DNA of 64,000 bases from the NCBI GenBank assembly GCA_022495995.1, contig JAFEMH010002087.1, forward strand, positions 310,001-374,000, read 5' to 3'. Under the pieces are notes generated by a model, which ran no database searches, was not told the DNA's origin, and was given only the letters and a program-made list of their open reading frames with translations. This stretch comes from Adenophora triphylla var. japonica (lineage: Eukaryota > Streptophyta > Magnoliopsida > Asterales > Campanulaceae). Of the stretch, positions 21,900 through 32,639 are shown piece by piece. The number at the start of each line of letters is the position of its first letter. The stretch's first letter is position 1. The translations under genes were made by a program, and so were the position numbers.

Positions 21900-23397
21900 C
21901 CTTAAACAAGCATCATCGGAGTAATAACCCGATGGATTATATTACTATTTATCATAATTTTATTTACCACCGCATGCTTATCTTTTCACTCTTTGTCCTT
22001 GAAACATTGAGGACAATGTTCATTTCAAGTGTGGGGGGGGTATATCTATCCCTTTATTTTTATTTTTCGCTTTCTAGTTTTAAAATTTTACTTGCTTTCT
22101 AGACTAAATTTACTTGCTTTTTAGATTAATTTTACATGCTTTCTAGTGTAAATTTTTCTTTTTTTTTAAAACTTCGTTGCATTTACATTTTCATGCATGT
22201 ATAGTATATAAAAAAATAATAATAATAACAATAAATTCCTATGATGATCCATAATCATTATTTCTTATGCTTGCCATTTGCCCTAGAATAATACCTATTT
22301 ATCTTTCATCTCATATTTTTTATAAACTTAGAGATTTATAAAGAAGAAAAATATAGGGATACTTTTTTTAGAAATAATTGAAAGCCTCATAAGTTAGTAT
22401 AACAAAATATAGGGTTTTATCAAGAAAAAAACATTTGATTAGAAGGAATCTTTAGCAATCTTCACTTGGTCATTTTTTTGAAAGATATATTGAAAATATT
22501 TCTTTAAAAATTGTACATCTTTTATCTTTATTAAATGTTTATTCCCTTATTAGAAGCACCCTTTGTTATGCATCTTTTGAATCACACCTCTTCATCAAAA
22601 TTTCATATTTCCATTTCCACAAATCAAATCAAAGTTAGACATCTTTATCTTATTGCTAAAAAGAGTGACTTAGTTACCAAGCCTTAAAAGCAAAAAGAAG
22701 CCTATTACTTCCTAAGTAACTCGGGGCACGGCGTTCGCTGCGACGATGCTTCCTTGCCAAGTGGGAGTAATACCCAAAAGTATTCTTGATCTAAGTATTA
22801 GGAACATGGGGTTCGCAGCCACAATGTCTCCTACTTGAAAGGATCAAAAATAACTAAGGTCTTTTGCAAAAATATAACACGTACAAAAATAAGATAAATT
22901 TGTTAAAACTTTGATGAGATTTTTCCACTACCATCATCCATTTTTCGCCCTTGTGATTCAAAAATGCAAATGCAATTCTTCGGGAACTTCTAGTTTGTGA
23001 ATAAATGTTTATACTTTCTCTTGTACATTTTAAAGAAATAAATTCATTTTTCACAAAAATCACTCTAAAGAGTGAAAGCTTCTCTTCTACCAAGAAATGA
23101 ACCTAAGATTTATCCTTCTAGCATGCTTTTCTTGATCAAATTCTATATATGCTATATTAGGTTATTGTCTTACATTTTATCTCTTTAAAAATATCCCCAA
23201 AATGCTTCTTCCTACTAAATTTTTAAAGGTATACTAAATATGACTAGAAAGACGAAGACATTATTCAAAAGGCATTTAGGGCTTGCTACTTTATTTTCTG
23301 AGGGATCATTCTTGTTTTTTCTTTTCTTTTTCTCCCTCTCCGTATTTTCATCTTAAAAATTGCTTGGGGTTAGCAAAAGCTTAAGTGTGGGGGAGTT
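21900..23397 (+). other. E1 3' noncoding region with polypurine tract
   Basis: Directly after the protease comes TTGAGGACAATGTTCATTTC followed by AAGTGTGGGGGGGG (22008-22040), a phrase that normally follows the pol end in Athila-type elements. This suggests an internal deletion joined protease to the pol-distal region. The rest is AT-rich without coding potential. The functional polypurine tract is AAGTGTGGGGGAGTT at 23383-23397. Confidence 0.75.
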
Positions 23398-24962
23398 TGA
23401 TAAGTGACTATTATATAGTCATTTATCCTAGATTTTATATACTTTTATATAGATAATGCATCATTTCTCATTACATTTTTAGTACTTTTTACTTACTTTT
23501 TCTATTTTATTAGATTTTACGCTTTTGGTATGTTTTATACATTTTAGACAGGTTTTTAGAGTCTTTCTATGATCAAAAAGATACTTGGACACTTTGGTCC
23601 AAAAGGATGGAGGAGCACCAAGCAAATTGAACACACAAGCTGAAATCCAGGAGGAGCGGTCGTGCAGCAAAATCTGGAGCGGCCGTGCATCATAGGCCAT
23701 GACAGGCCATCTTTGGCCCCAAATCCATGGAGTGGCCGAGCAGTGAAGAGGCCTGGCTGTGCCAACCTCGGAGCGGCCGTGCAGCTAGTATCGGAGCGGC
23801 CGTGCAAGTCTTCCCAATTCAAATTCAATTCTGGCGCCAAGGATGCACAGTCGTGCAAAATCCTTGACACGGCCGTGCAAATCGTGACTGCAGATGTAAA
23901 GGCACCTTTTGATGGCACCTTCTTGAAGAGTCTTCTCCCAATTATAAATAGGACCCTTGTAATCAGTCTTATATACCGAATTTTAGAGAGAAATTACTGA
24001 TACTTCATAGTATAGAAAACACAAATACTTTCCAAAGAAATTTGAAGATCAAAGTTCATAGTTTGTTCTTGGAGTCACTTTGGAGAAAAGCAATAAAGTG
24101 AAGCACTATTTCCAGCATTTGCCTTCTATTTTCATCATAAGTTCTTCTTACTCTATCTCTTATTTTAATTGCTTATATGTTATAAATGGCTAGTGAGTAA
24201 ATCTCCCTTATTCTTGGGGTTGGAAACTCAAAAGCACACATGCTCATCATCTAAAAAATGAAAAGTCTTGTCTTCTATCTTCATCTAAACAATTTCTTTA
24301 TGTTATTCTCTAAATGCCTTACATTTTGGAGACATCCAAATTGTATGATTCAGTCAATTGAGAGAAGTACCTACCGGAGAATCTCGATTGACGGAACCAT
24401 ATAAAGAAACTGGGTTCCATTGATCACGAAAGTAGTTCAACGGCCTAGGGATGTTCCTTTAATGGAAAATATGTCGACTCTCGTTCTTAAAGGGTTCTTA
24501 CTAATTATGGTCAGCTAGAGATAAGCCGGAACGCCCGTTTGTGACAGGGCGGGGATAACGTAAACGGAAATCTCAAACAGTTAGGACATAATTAGTGAAG
24601 AATACAACGCTACTTGCTTGACCGTGAGAAGTAGTGCAAGCCGAACGTATCATCCTTGCTTTTTATGAAAATCTTTATCTCTAAGACAATGACGATTTGA
24701 TGAACAAGATTATGTGTATGATTTCCAATCCCGAGAATGTTTCGTTTTATAAGAGTTTAATTAAAGTATTTTCTGTTTATGTTCTTTCTATTTTCAAAAA
24801 CAAACTTTATCTCCCCCCCAATCTTTTCTATAATTTCTAAAGACAAAAATATTCCCTAAGTAAACCCTGTCTCTGTGGGATTGACTCGTACTTGCACCCG
24901 CTATATTACAATAGCCCGTGCGCTTGAGGATATAAAATAAACCGTTAGGTTTCGACCGAACA
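23398..24962 (+). repeat. E1 3' LTR (1565 bp)
   Basis: Starts TGATAAGTGACT, ends GACCGAACA, and differs from the 5' LTR by scattered substitutions, several of them C/T changes in the CGGCCG cluster (for example GGTCGTGCAG for AGCCGTGCAG). Followed by AAGAG, the target duplication. Confidence 0.95.
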
Positions 24963-24967
24963 AAGAG

Positions 24968-25916
24968 TACACCTGAAGTCTCTCAATTAAGAGATGGCAT
25001 GTGGGTTTAGAATGAATGCTGGTTGCGTGACTGTTCTTTTGCTTTGCTGGGTCTGTTGACAAGCCGTCATGCTTGCTCGCAGATTCTTTAGATTAAAAGA
25101 AGCTCTTTTGCTCGGTCGACTGTAGCATTCAGTCACCTTGCTAGGAGAAGGTCGCCTTCCCTGCTTGTTTCCGTCGTGGAGTTAAGGCTCGTAGCATCAA
25201 AGAGCCGAATTGAGTTTTAAGCTGAAATGGAAGGAGTTGTCTGCAACAGCTTGTCATTGCATTGTACCTCGACAAAGAGCCAAATAATTAATAAAATGAG
25301 CTATTTGTAATTGGTTTCAGATCAAGATAGAAAGCATAAAGTCAATTTGAGCCTAGCTTCCAAGGATAACAAGATGTATAATTATTTTTCTTGGTGTAAC
25401 AGATTGTCCATGGCAATAATAAACTCATGTGTTGGGCATGTTACTGCAAATAACAATGAGCATCCAAAGATAGCATATATTGATGACTAAATTGGAAAGA
25501 GTACACCTGGATATGGTGTTATCCCAGCGGTTGTTAACACCAGCCACAATCTCATTGCTCGACCTCTTTGGCTGCCTGACAGATTTTTGAAGGCACGCAC
25601 ACTCATGTTTGAGAGACGCATTGTTAGTTCGCTTGCTTGAGTTGTACCTGTCGTTGTAACATTGCTGGTGACTAGCGAAACATGTTGATACTTTGCCATA
25701 TTCAGAGATTTGGCGATGATCGGATTGCCTCAGCAGCAGTACATGCACATAATTTCGCAAAGTCAAAGGAAATTTCCATGCTAATTGACAACAGCTATGG
25801 CATTTGCAGTTTAATTTTTTCATGCCTAAAAATGCCAAGAGATGCTAAAAGGAAAAATAATGAATGTACACCTGTTATTCAAAATTAGGAGAGATTAACA
25901 TGGCATTGTTAACGCT

Positions 25917-25984
<68 letters not shown>

Positions 25985-27262
25985 TACATATATGCGAATA
26001 TTTATAATGAACTGTGCGAACAGTGAGTCGCATGTTACCCTATTGAAATCATATTCCAGTTTTGCACGATTTCGATGGATTTATTGTGAAGCTAGCAGAT
26101 TGTAAAAGAATTGAAAAGAATACACCTGCCAAGCGGAGGGGATCATGATCCAATCTAGGATTGTTTTTAGATTCCTTGTGGACATTGAAACAGGCCCGAT
26201 GACTTGTTGTAGACGATGACGGCGAAGTTGGCGGGGTAAGGTGGCCCCCGAGGTATCTGTGGAGGAGGCCCTTGACCAACAGGCATACCTTGCCTTACTG
26301 GATAGAATTGCTGAGTAGCTGAAGTTGTGGAAAAAATCATGCCAAACTTGTGCACACGCAGATGATTCAGAGGCAGACTGAATGGCAGGTGCCAACTGAG
26401 AAAGCAACAGTTGAAGGACGGAACTGTGAAACAGAATCCTCTCAGGCACAAGAGTAAATACACTTTGAAGCATGCGGAGAGTCGGCCGGTCTTCTAACCT
26501 ATGAAGAAGACATGATCTTGCAAGTTCTTCCATAAAGGGAAAGGAGTATGATTCTGAATTAGTATCAAAACAGATCTCCCATGATAGCCATCAATGGATA
26601 ATCCCTGGACATGCTGAACAAGAGCCATTGTTATGAAAATCCAATCTGACAATGACGTATCCACGAGATAGACCAGTCCAGTAACTAAGAGTCTTAAGCG
26701 CAAATCTGAGTCATGGATCTACCACCATCGAAATCGCCGCATACCTCGCAATAAAAAAGGTGCAACAACACTAGGTCAAAAGAGACATATCAATCCAGCG
26801 ATAACGAGCTTCAAATAAAATTGAAGAGCAAATCTGAATCATGGATCCACGACCATCCAAATTTCAGACTTAGAGATCGAAAGCAGATCTCACAAACCGG
26901 CGGCCATGGAAAGTCGAATCAGACCTTCCAATAAAACACGACAGCGGTCAATCAACCGAGATCCAACAAAATCATATCACCGTTTACCGATCCGACGTTA
27001 ATCCAAACTCTGGTAGCCGATTGCAGAGGCCTGAAAAGGCAGATCTGAAATTTAAAGAGAAGGTTCGCCAGGAGGAGACATAGCGGCGATATTTTTGTGG
27101 ATGTTTAGGGTTTGGAGGATGATTTTCCGGTGAACGTAAGCTTGGTCGGCATCGAACGGGTCTCGGAAGAGAGTAGGACAGACGAGGCAGTTTCTCCGAT
27201 GCCCCTTCAATTGCCGCCATCTTCTCAGGCGAAATCAAACAGCAACGCCTGACATGAATCAA
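24968..27262 (-). pseudogene. 5' part of the decayed host gene split by E1
   Basis: On the minus strand, AGGTGTAC (splice-donor-like, usually CAGGTGTAC) recurs at about 24975, 25508, 25870 and 26127, each time after exon-like sequence. Exon-like stretches include RQPKRSSNEIVAGVNNRWDN (25560-25500), RMLQSVFTLVPERILFHSSV (26475-26415) and QGPPPQIPRGPP (near 26250), and a possible first exon with MAAIEGASEKLPRLSYSL at 27220. Frame changes separate readable pieces. The region continues to 400-1240 once E1 is removed. Which protein this was is uncertain; a large Mediator-type subunit is one possibility. Confidence 0.45.
25920..25981. repeat. (AT)n microsatellite
   Basis: An uninterrupted run of about 31 AT units inside an intron-like part of the host pseudogene. 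Such a length is expected to be polymorphic. Confidence 0.98.
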
Positions 27263-27325
27263 TTTTGACTGAAAACAAATTTAGACTTTGGAATGCATTC
27301 TACTATACAATAATTACGGATATTG

Positions 27326-29060
27326 TGATGATGACCGATTTTTTGAAAATCAAACGGAGTCGCCATGCCGTTTTTAGTTTAAGGGCCAAAACTTTGAAAA
27401 ATGCCCAAAATGAGAGAAGTGAGTTCGGAGGTCACGTTACATTCCGGGAAGAACATTAGTGTTCACCCGGAATGCCTCGTAAAACGAGTCTTCCTAACTT
27501 GAAACCATTTGTGTGTGTGTGTGTGTGTTTTTTGCAAAAGGAATTTTCTGGAAATAAGAGTTTATTTGGGTGGGTGAAATTTATCAAAACAAGTGTGCTT
27601 ACGTAGTGAAAAATGACTGAAAAAACAAAATGTCTGTCCATTGTATTCTTGTCCGCGCGGACCAGAGCGAGGGTCAATTCTGTCCGCGCGGATGGGACAG
27701 TAAATATTCTTTTTGCAGCTTTCCAGTCTGATTCTGTAAATTCCATAATGTTAACAGGAGTTACAGAATCATAACTGGAGTTTGCAACAGAAAATGATAA
27801 GTAAAAACATTTTTGAATTTTGCATCCATGCTTGTCCCCACTTTCCTTAGGCTTTGATTAGTGATCACTAAATATGATTAGTGGTGATCTACTATATCAA
27901 GCCATCCTTAGGGTACATTAGGACTTGGAAGCATTTCATTTGCTTGGGATGGGGAGATTTGACATAAAACAAAGATTAATGTATGAAATTGAATTTAGGT
28001 TAAGGGTGTATCAACCTTAGAGTGGATTTCTAAGGTGGTCATTAAGATGACCATCCTAGAGATCTTTGAACTCAATGTATCAACTTCACCCTTTTTGTAA
28101 CCTATGAACCTTAATGATCTTCATCCATGGAAATTGTTCCAAGGTGAAGACCTTAGGCTAGGGAACACATTTACAAGGAAATAAAAACAATTTAGACCAT
28201 TTAAAATGGTCATCCATGGAAATTTATTCCAAGATGACCACATTTTAGGTCAAGTAAGAACTAGTTAACATAAAAAGAAGATGAAAATGAGAATATGGAC
28301 CATTTAGTGTGTTCATCCATGGAGATGAACTCCAAGGTGACCACACTTTATGCCAAGAGATCAAGTAGCAACTAGTTAATGTAAAGAGGAAGAACAACAA
28401 GCTAAAAAAATGTAGATCCTTGTAGAGAATCATCCATGGAGATGAACTCCATGGAGATCCTCTTGGATCTAGGACAAGAGATGAACAACAAGCAAAGGAA
28501 CAAGTTACATCTTTAAAATGTGAGATGTATACATGGATGAGGGAGATTAAGGTAAGGAGAAGGAGGGTTTACCAATGGTTGTACCCTATCTTCCTTGGAT
28601 TTGTGTTTGGGTCTTGAATATGATCAAGATTTGTGTTTGGATTTTGTGTTTAGATGAGTGTTTTTGGGTGAGTGTTAGGCTGTTTTCTGGGATTTTCGTG
28701 AATATAACAGTAGGGTTCGAATAATGGGATCCTTTAAACTGAGAGAGAATGATTTAATTTATAGGCTGATTTTAGGTTTCAAGGATATCCGCGCGGACGA
28801 GACTGAGTCTCATTCCTGTCCGCGAGGATGGGGATGTTGGCGTGCCTGACTTTGCAGAAAGCAGTTTTGGCTGCTTGCATTTAATGAAAATTTGGTCAAT
28901 TTCTTGGAAATGACTCTTTCCAACCGATTTTTGACCTATTTTTGTTATTCCTTCAAGGTCCTTTCTTGTTTAAATTGCCTTGGAAAGTGACCAAAATGCC
29001 CTTAAATATTTATTTGACGTGGAAGTCGTTAAATTGGGCTGAAGGAACATTGGCGGTTCA
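27326..29060 (-). repeat. E3 3' LTR (1735 bp)
   Basis: Plus-strand limits TGATGATGACCG and TGGCGGTTCA. It holds the perfect palindrome TCCGCGCGGA at 27652-27661, 27683-27692 and 28788-28797 and a damaged one (TCCGCGAGGA) near 28819. A GT microsatellite lies at 27510-27529. A series of GGTGACCACA and ATCCATGGAGATGAACTCCA-like blocks recurs in 28130-28460. Confidence 0.92.
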
Positions 29061-29300
29061 TATTGGGAGAAGAGGGTGAGCATCTTGGTCGGACCGCTTG
29101 GGAAAGGAATGACCATTTTGGTCTGATGGCTGCACCTAATGGTAGGCTACCTACGTATCCTTAAGAGGAATCAAGCCGGTTGTAGTTCGGGTCTTTCGAC
29201 TATCTTCAGACGTCGACCCTAGAGTGACTATTTTGGGGTGTCAACCTGGTAATGATTTCGGCTTGTCAAATCAGAGGATGATTGTGATTGTATGTCAAAA
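29061..29300 (-). other. E3 3' UTR next to its LTR
   Basis: Contains the Tat 3' UTR phrase GGCTACCTACGTATCC and GGAATCAAGCC shared with E2. No clear minus-strand polypurine tract is present at the LTR edge, which is unusual. Confidence 0.6.
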
Positions 29301-29303
29301 CCG

Positions 29304-29930
29304 AAGTGATAGCGTTTAGGTGCCTCAAGCCTTGATGATGGCATTTTAGGTGCCTCAAACCTTAAAGATGGCGTTTTAGGTGCCTCAAACCTTAAAGATG
29401 GCATTTTAGGTGCCTCGGACCTTGAAGATGGCGTTTTAGGTGCCTCGAACCTTAAAGATGGCGTTTTAGGTGCCTCGGACCTTGAAGATGGCATTTTGGG
29501 TGCCTCGAACCTTAAAGATGGCATTTTAGGTGCCTCGGACCTTGATGATGGCGTTTTAGGTGCCTCGGATGCATTTTAGGTGCCTCGAACTTTAAAGATG
29601 GAATTTTAGGTGCCTCGGACCTTGAAGATGGCGTTTTAGGTGCCTCGGACCTTAAAGATGGTGTTTTAGGTGCCTCAGACCTTTGATGATGGTGTTTTAG
29701 GTGCCTCAGACCTTTGATGATGGCATTTTAGGTGCCTCGAACCTTTGATGATGGCGTTTTAGGTGCCTCGAACCTTAAAGATGGCATTTTAGGTGCCTCG
29801 AACCTTGAAGATGGCGTTTTAGGTGCCTCGAACCTTAAAGATGGCGTTTTAGGTGCCTCATAGATGATGGCGTTTTAGGTGCCTCGAACCTTTGATGATG
29901 GCATTTTAGGTGTCTCGAACCTTAAAGATG
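29304..29930 (-). repeat. 30-bp tandem array (first part), codes for a 10-residue repeat
   Basis: The unit GCGTTTTAGGTGCCTCGGAC plus CTTGAAGATG is repeated about 21 times, a few units shortened. Read on the element's sense strand, 29524-29228 stays open for 98 codons and yields a decapeptide of the type TPSSRSEAPK / MPSLRFEAPK. Substitutions are mainly at S/F and T/M positions. Whether it was ever translated is unknown. Confidence 0.93.
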
Positions 29931-29935
29931 GCGTT

Positions 29936-31246
29936 TGATAGGCTTAATCGCACGCCTACAAATTACTACAAGGACTCCTAAAAATGTAAATAGTGAAAGT
30001 CCAGGATCGATCTCAGAGAACAGTATTGATTAGGAACTAGTCACGGACAAATGGGGGGTTTGTTTGTTTTTGAATTACTTCCTAAGAACAGAAATTAAAC
30101 TAATTAAGAGTAAAAACAATGATTTAGAAACACTTCAGATTTGATTCAATCCCCACCTAATTATGCAATTATCATTGATATCTCTTTTCAATGTCACCCT
30201 ATTCACCTGATCACGAGATATATTTCAATCTCTGTTTCTTCTTTCAGAATAGTTACTAGCAGTGGCACACTCACTAGAAACCCTAATTAAAAAAATTAAT
30301 CTAACTGGCACAGTATAGATCGCAGAATTAATTGATGAATGATTTAAGAAACTAAGATCAAGAATGCTTTCTATGATTATTTCACATAGATAATCACCTA
30401 ATTTGACCCACTTCACAATTTACCATGGCACATGCATAAATTGTAAAGATGCTACTCATGAATTCCTACACTGGCACAGTAATAGACAATTCTAGCAAAG
30501 ATTCATAAACAGAACAAGTGAATTGGCCAAATCCACAAACCCTAATTATAAATCTAAAATCAACACGAGTAAAATTATGAATAGGAATGAACAACTAGAA
30601 AAGAAAATACCTCAAATTGATAAATAGGGGTTCAAGCAATCAAATCCAAAGCCAAAGAGTTAAGCTTCCATGGATGTTCTAAGCTTTTCTCTAGGTAAAA
30701 ATAACATAAAAGATGGAACCCTAAAACTGAATATAAAAAGAGTACTTATACTTCCTTCTAAAAACAAAAAACCTAAACTAATAAGGAATCCTAAAAAGAA
30801 AAAGAAAAAGGAATTATTATAATAATAATAAAACTCCTCCAGTTCAACGTCCCCACACACGCCTCCTTGGTCAACTCGGTCCACGCAAAACATCACATTC
30901 AATTTTCCAAATTCACATTGCTGGCTATATCCCTTTTTCTCATTTCTTTCTTTCAAATTGGTCACTGAACTCTTTCAATCTGCTGCTTGATCCCTGAAGC
31001 TTCACATATTTTCATTCTGGCCCTTTTGATCCTTCAGTTGACTTGCTGTTGACTTTCGCTGTTGTAACTCAAAACTGATATGTCTCATATTACAATAGAA
31101 ATACCAATAATAACTCTTCCTATTACAATATTTCCTCACTAATACAAAATATAGCAATTTAACTAAAATAAATACAAAATGTAACCAAATTGCTATAAAA
31201 TGTCTAGAACATCGAGGAATTACCATAGCTAAAAACCAACCTATCA
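29936..31246 (-). mobile_element. Solo LTR (1311 bp) inside the 30-bp array
   Basis: Ends are TGATAGG and CCTATCA, and GCGTT is duplicated on both sides (29931-29935, 31247-31251). The array resumes right after it. On the minus strand the end next to TGATAGG contains CTCTGAGATCGATCCTGG, a phrase common near the 3' end of plant gypsy LTRs, so minus orientation is favoured. A poly-pyrimidine-rich middle and no coding capacity. No primer site or internal region is present. Confidence 0.92.
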
Positions 31247-31251
31247 GCGTT

Positions 31252-31608
31252 TTAGGTGCCTCGGACCTTGAAGATGGCATTTTAGGTGCCTCGGACCTTA
31301 AAGATGGCGTTTTAGGTGCCTCAGACCTTTGATGATGGCGTTTTAGGTGTCTCAGACCTTTGATGATGGCGTTTTAGGTGCCTCGAACCTTTGATGATGG
31401 CGTTTTAGGTGCCTCGAACCTTAAAAATGGCGTTTTAGGTGCCTCGGACCTTGAAGATGGCATTTTAGGTGCCTCGGACCTTAAAGATGGCGTTTTAGGT
31501 GCCTCAGACCTTTGATGATGGCATTTTAGGTGCCTCGAACCTTTGATGATGGCATTTTAGGTGCCTCAAACCTTAAAGATGGCGTTTTAGGTGCCTCGGA
31601 CCTTGAAG
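31252..31608 (-). repeat. 30-bp tandem array (second part)
   Basis: About 12 further copies of the unit found at 29304-29930. Several adjacent pairs are identical in both halves (for example CCTCAGACCTTTGATGATGG), which points to segmental amplification before the solo LTR arrived. Confidence 0.93.
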
Positions 31609-32500
31609 AGATCGGTCTTACGTTTGTTGTCGTAGATGGAAACGAGGAAAGAAACGGGATTCCGTTAGCTTTCGTCGGGGAAATCGGGCTTACGTTTTAC
31701 TGCCGGGGAAAAGGATGACCGTATTGGTCGAGTGGCTGGACCTATGGTAGGCTACCTACGTATCTCGAATGGGAATCAAGCCTATACGTAGTTCAGAAAC
31801 TGCTGGGGATGGAGATGAGGAAAGAAACGGGATTCCGTTAACTTTCGCTGGAGAAATCGGGCTTACGTTTTACTGCCGGGGAAAAGGATGACCGTATTGG
31901 TCGAGTGGCTGGACCTATGGTAGGCTACCTACGTATCCCAAATGGGAATCAAGCCTATACGTAGTTCGGAAACTGCTGGGGATGGAAATGAGGAAAGAAA
32001 CGGGATTCCGTTAACTTTCGCTGGAGAAATCGGGCTTACGTTTTACTGCCGAGGAAAAGGATGACCGTATTGGTTGAGTGGCTGGACCTATGGTAGGCTA
32101 CCTACGTATCCCGAATGGGAATCAAGCCTATACGTAGTTCGAAAGCTGCCGGGGATGGAAATGAGGAAAGAAATGGGATTAGTTAACTTTCATTTGGAGA
32201 AATCGGGCTTACGTTTTACTGCCGAGGAAAAGGATGACCGTATTGGTCGAGTGGCTGGACCTATGGTAGGCTACCTACGTATCCCGAATGGGAATCAAGC
32301 CTATACGTAGTTCGGAAGCTGGCAGGGATGGAAATGAGGAAAGAAACGGGATTCCGTTAACTTTCGCTGGAGAAATCGGGCTTACGTTTTACTGCCGAGG
32401 AAAAGGATGACCGTATTGGTTGAGTAGCTGGACCTATGGTAGGCTACCTACGTATCCCGAATGGGAATCAAGCCTATACGTAGTTCGAAGAGACAGACGC
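31609..32500 (-). repeat. ~176-bp tandem array, five copies
   Basis: GAAATCGGGCTTACGTTTTA recurs at about 31679, 31854, 32031, 32205 and 32381. Each unit also has GGATGACCGTATTGGTYGAG, GGCTACCTACGTATC and CAAGCCTATACGTAGTTC. The latter phrases are the Tat 3' UTR signature that occurs once or twice in E2, so the array is an amplified piece of 3' UTR. Confidence 0.93.
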
Positions 32501-32639
32501 TTGTGTCCCGAGAAACTGACCATAATGGTCATGTGGCTGGACCTTTACGAAAGGGACTCCTACGTATCTCATGAGGGAATCAAGCCGAATCGTAGTTCGT
32601 CCAAGATGTGGCGATAACAAGAGGCCACGGGCTTTGTAC

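Larger units (their letters stand above)
1426..24962 (+). mobile_element. E1: Athila-like Ty3/gypsy element, gag-protease only, with E2 nested in it
   Basis: Two near-identical LTRs (1426-2992 and 23398-24962) bound the element, and the five bases AAGAG sit directly outside both ends (1421-1425 and 24963-24967), a perfect target duplication. A tRNA-Asp-type primer site follows the left LTR and a polypurine tract, AAGTGTGGGGGAGTT, precedes the right LTR. Internal coding is an Athila-like gag followed by an aspartic protease, then noncoding DNA. No reverse transcriptase, RNase H or integrase is visible. Removing E2 (4688-20947 plus one duplicated target) leaves about 7.3 kb. The element is therefore non-autonomous. 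It is inserted in the decayed host gene. Confidence 0.93.

Noticed and set aside
22008..22040. AAGTGTGGGGGGGG as the E1 polypurine tract
   Set aside because: It is 1.36 kb from the 3' LTR. The tract directly at the LTR, 23383-23397, is the better candidate.
26167..26463. PRP40-like splicing factor fragment (QQFYPVRQGMPVGQGPPPQ)
   Set aside because: The match is to low-complexity P/Q-rich sequence only, and neighbouring pieces do not fit PRP40.
27326..29060. Reading this LTR as an independent solo LTR with TATTG duplication
   Set aside because: It would need a same-family solo LTR to land exactly at the junction between host DNA and an E3 copy lacking its own 3' LTR. A single element with one mutated flank base is simpler, though the coincidence is reported.
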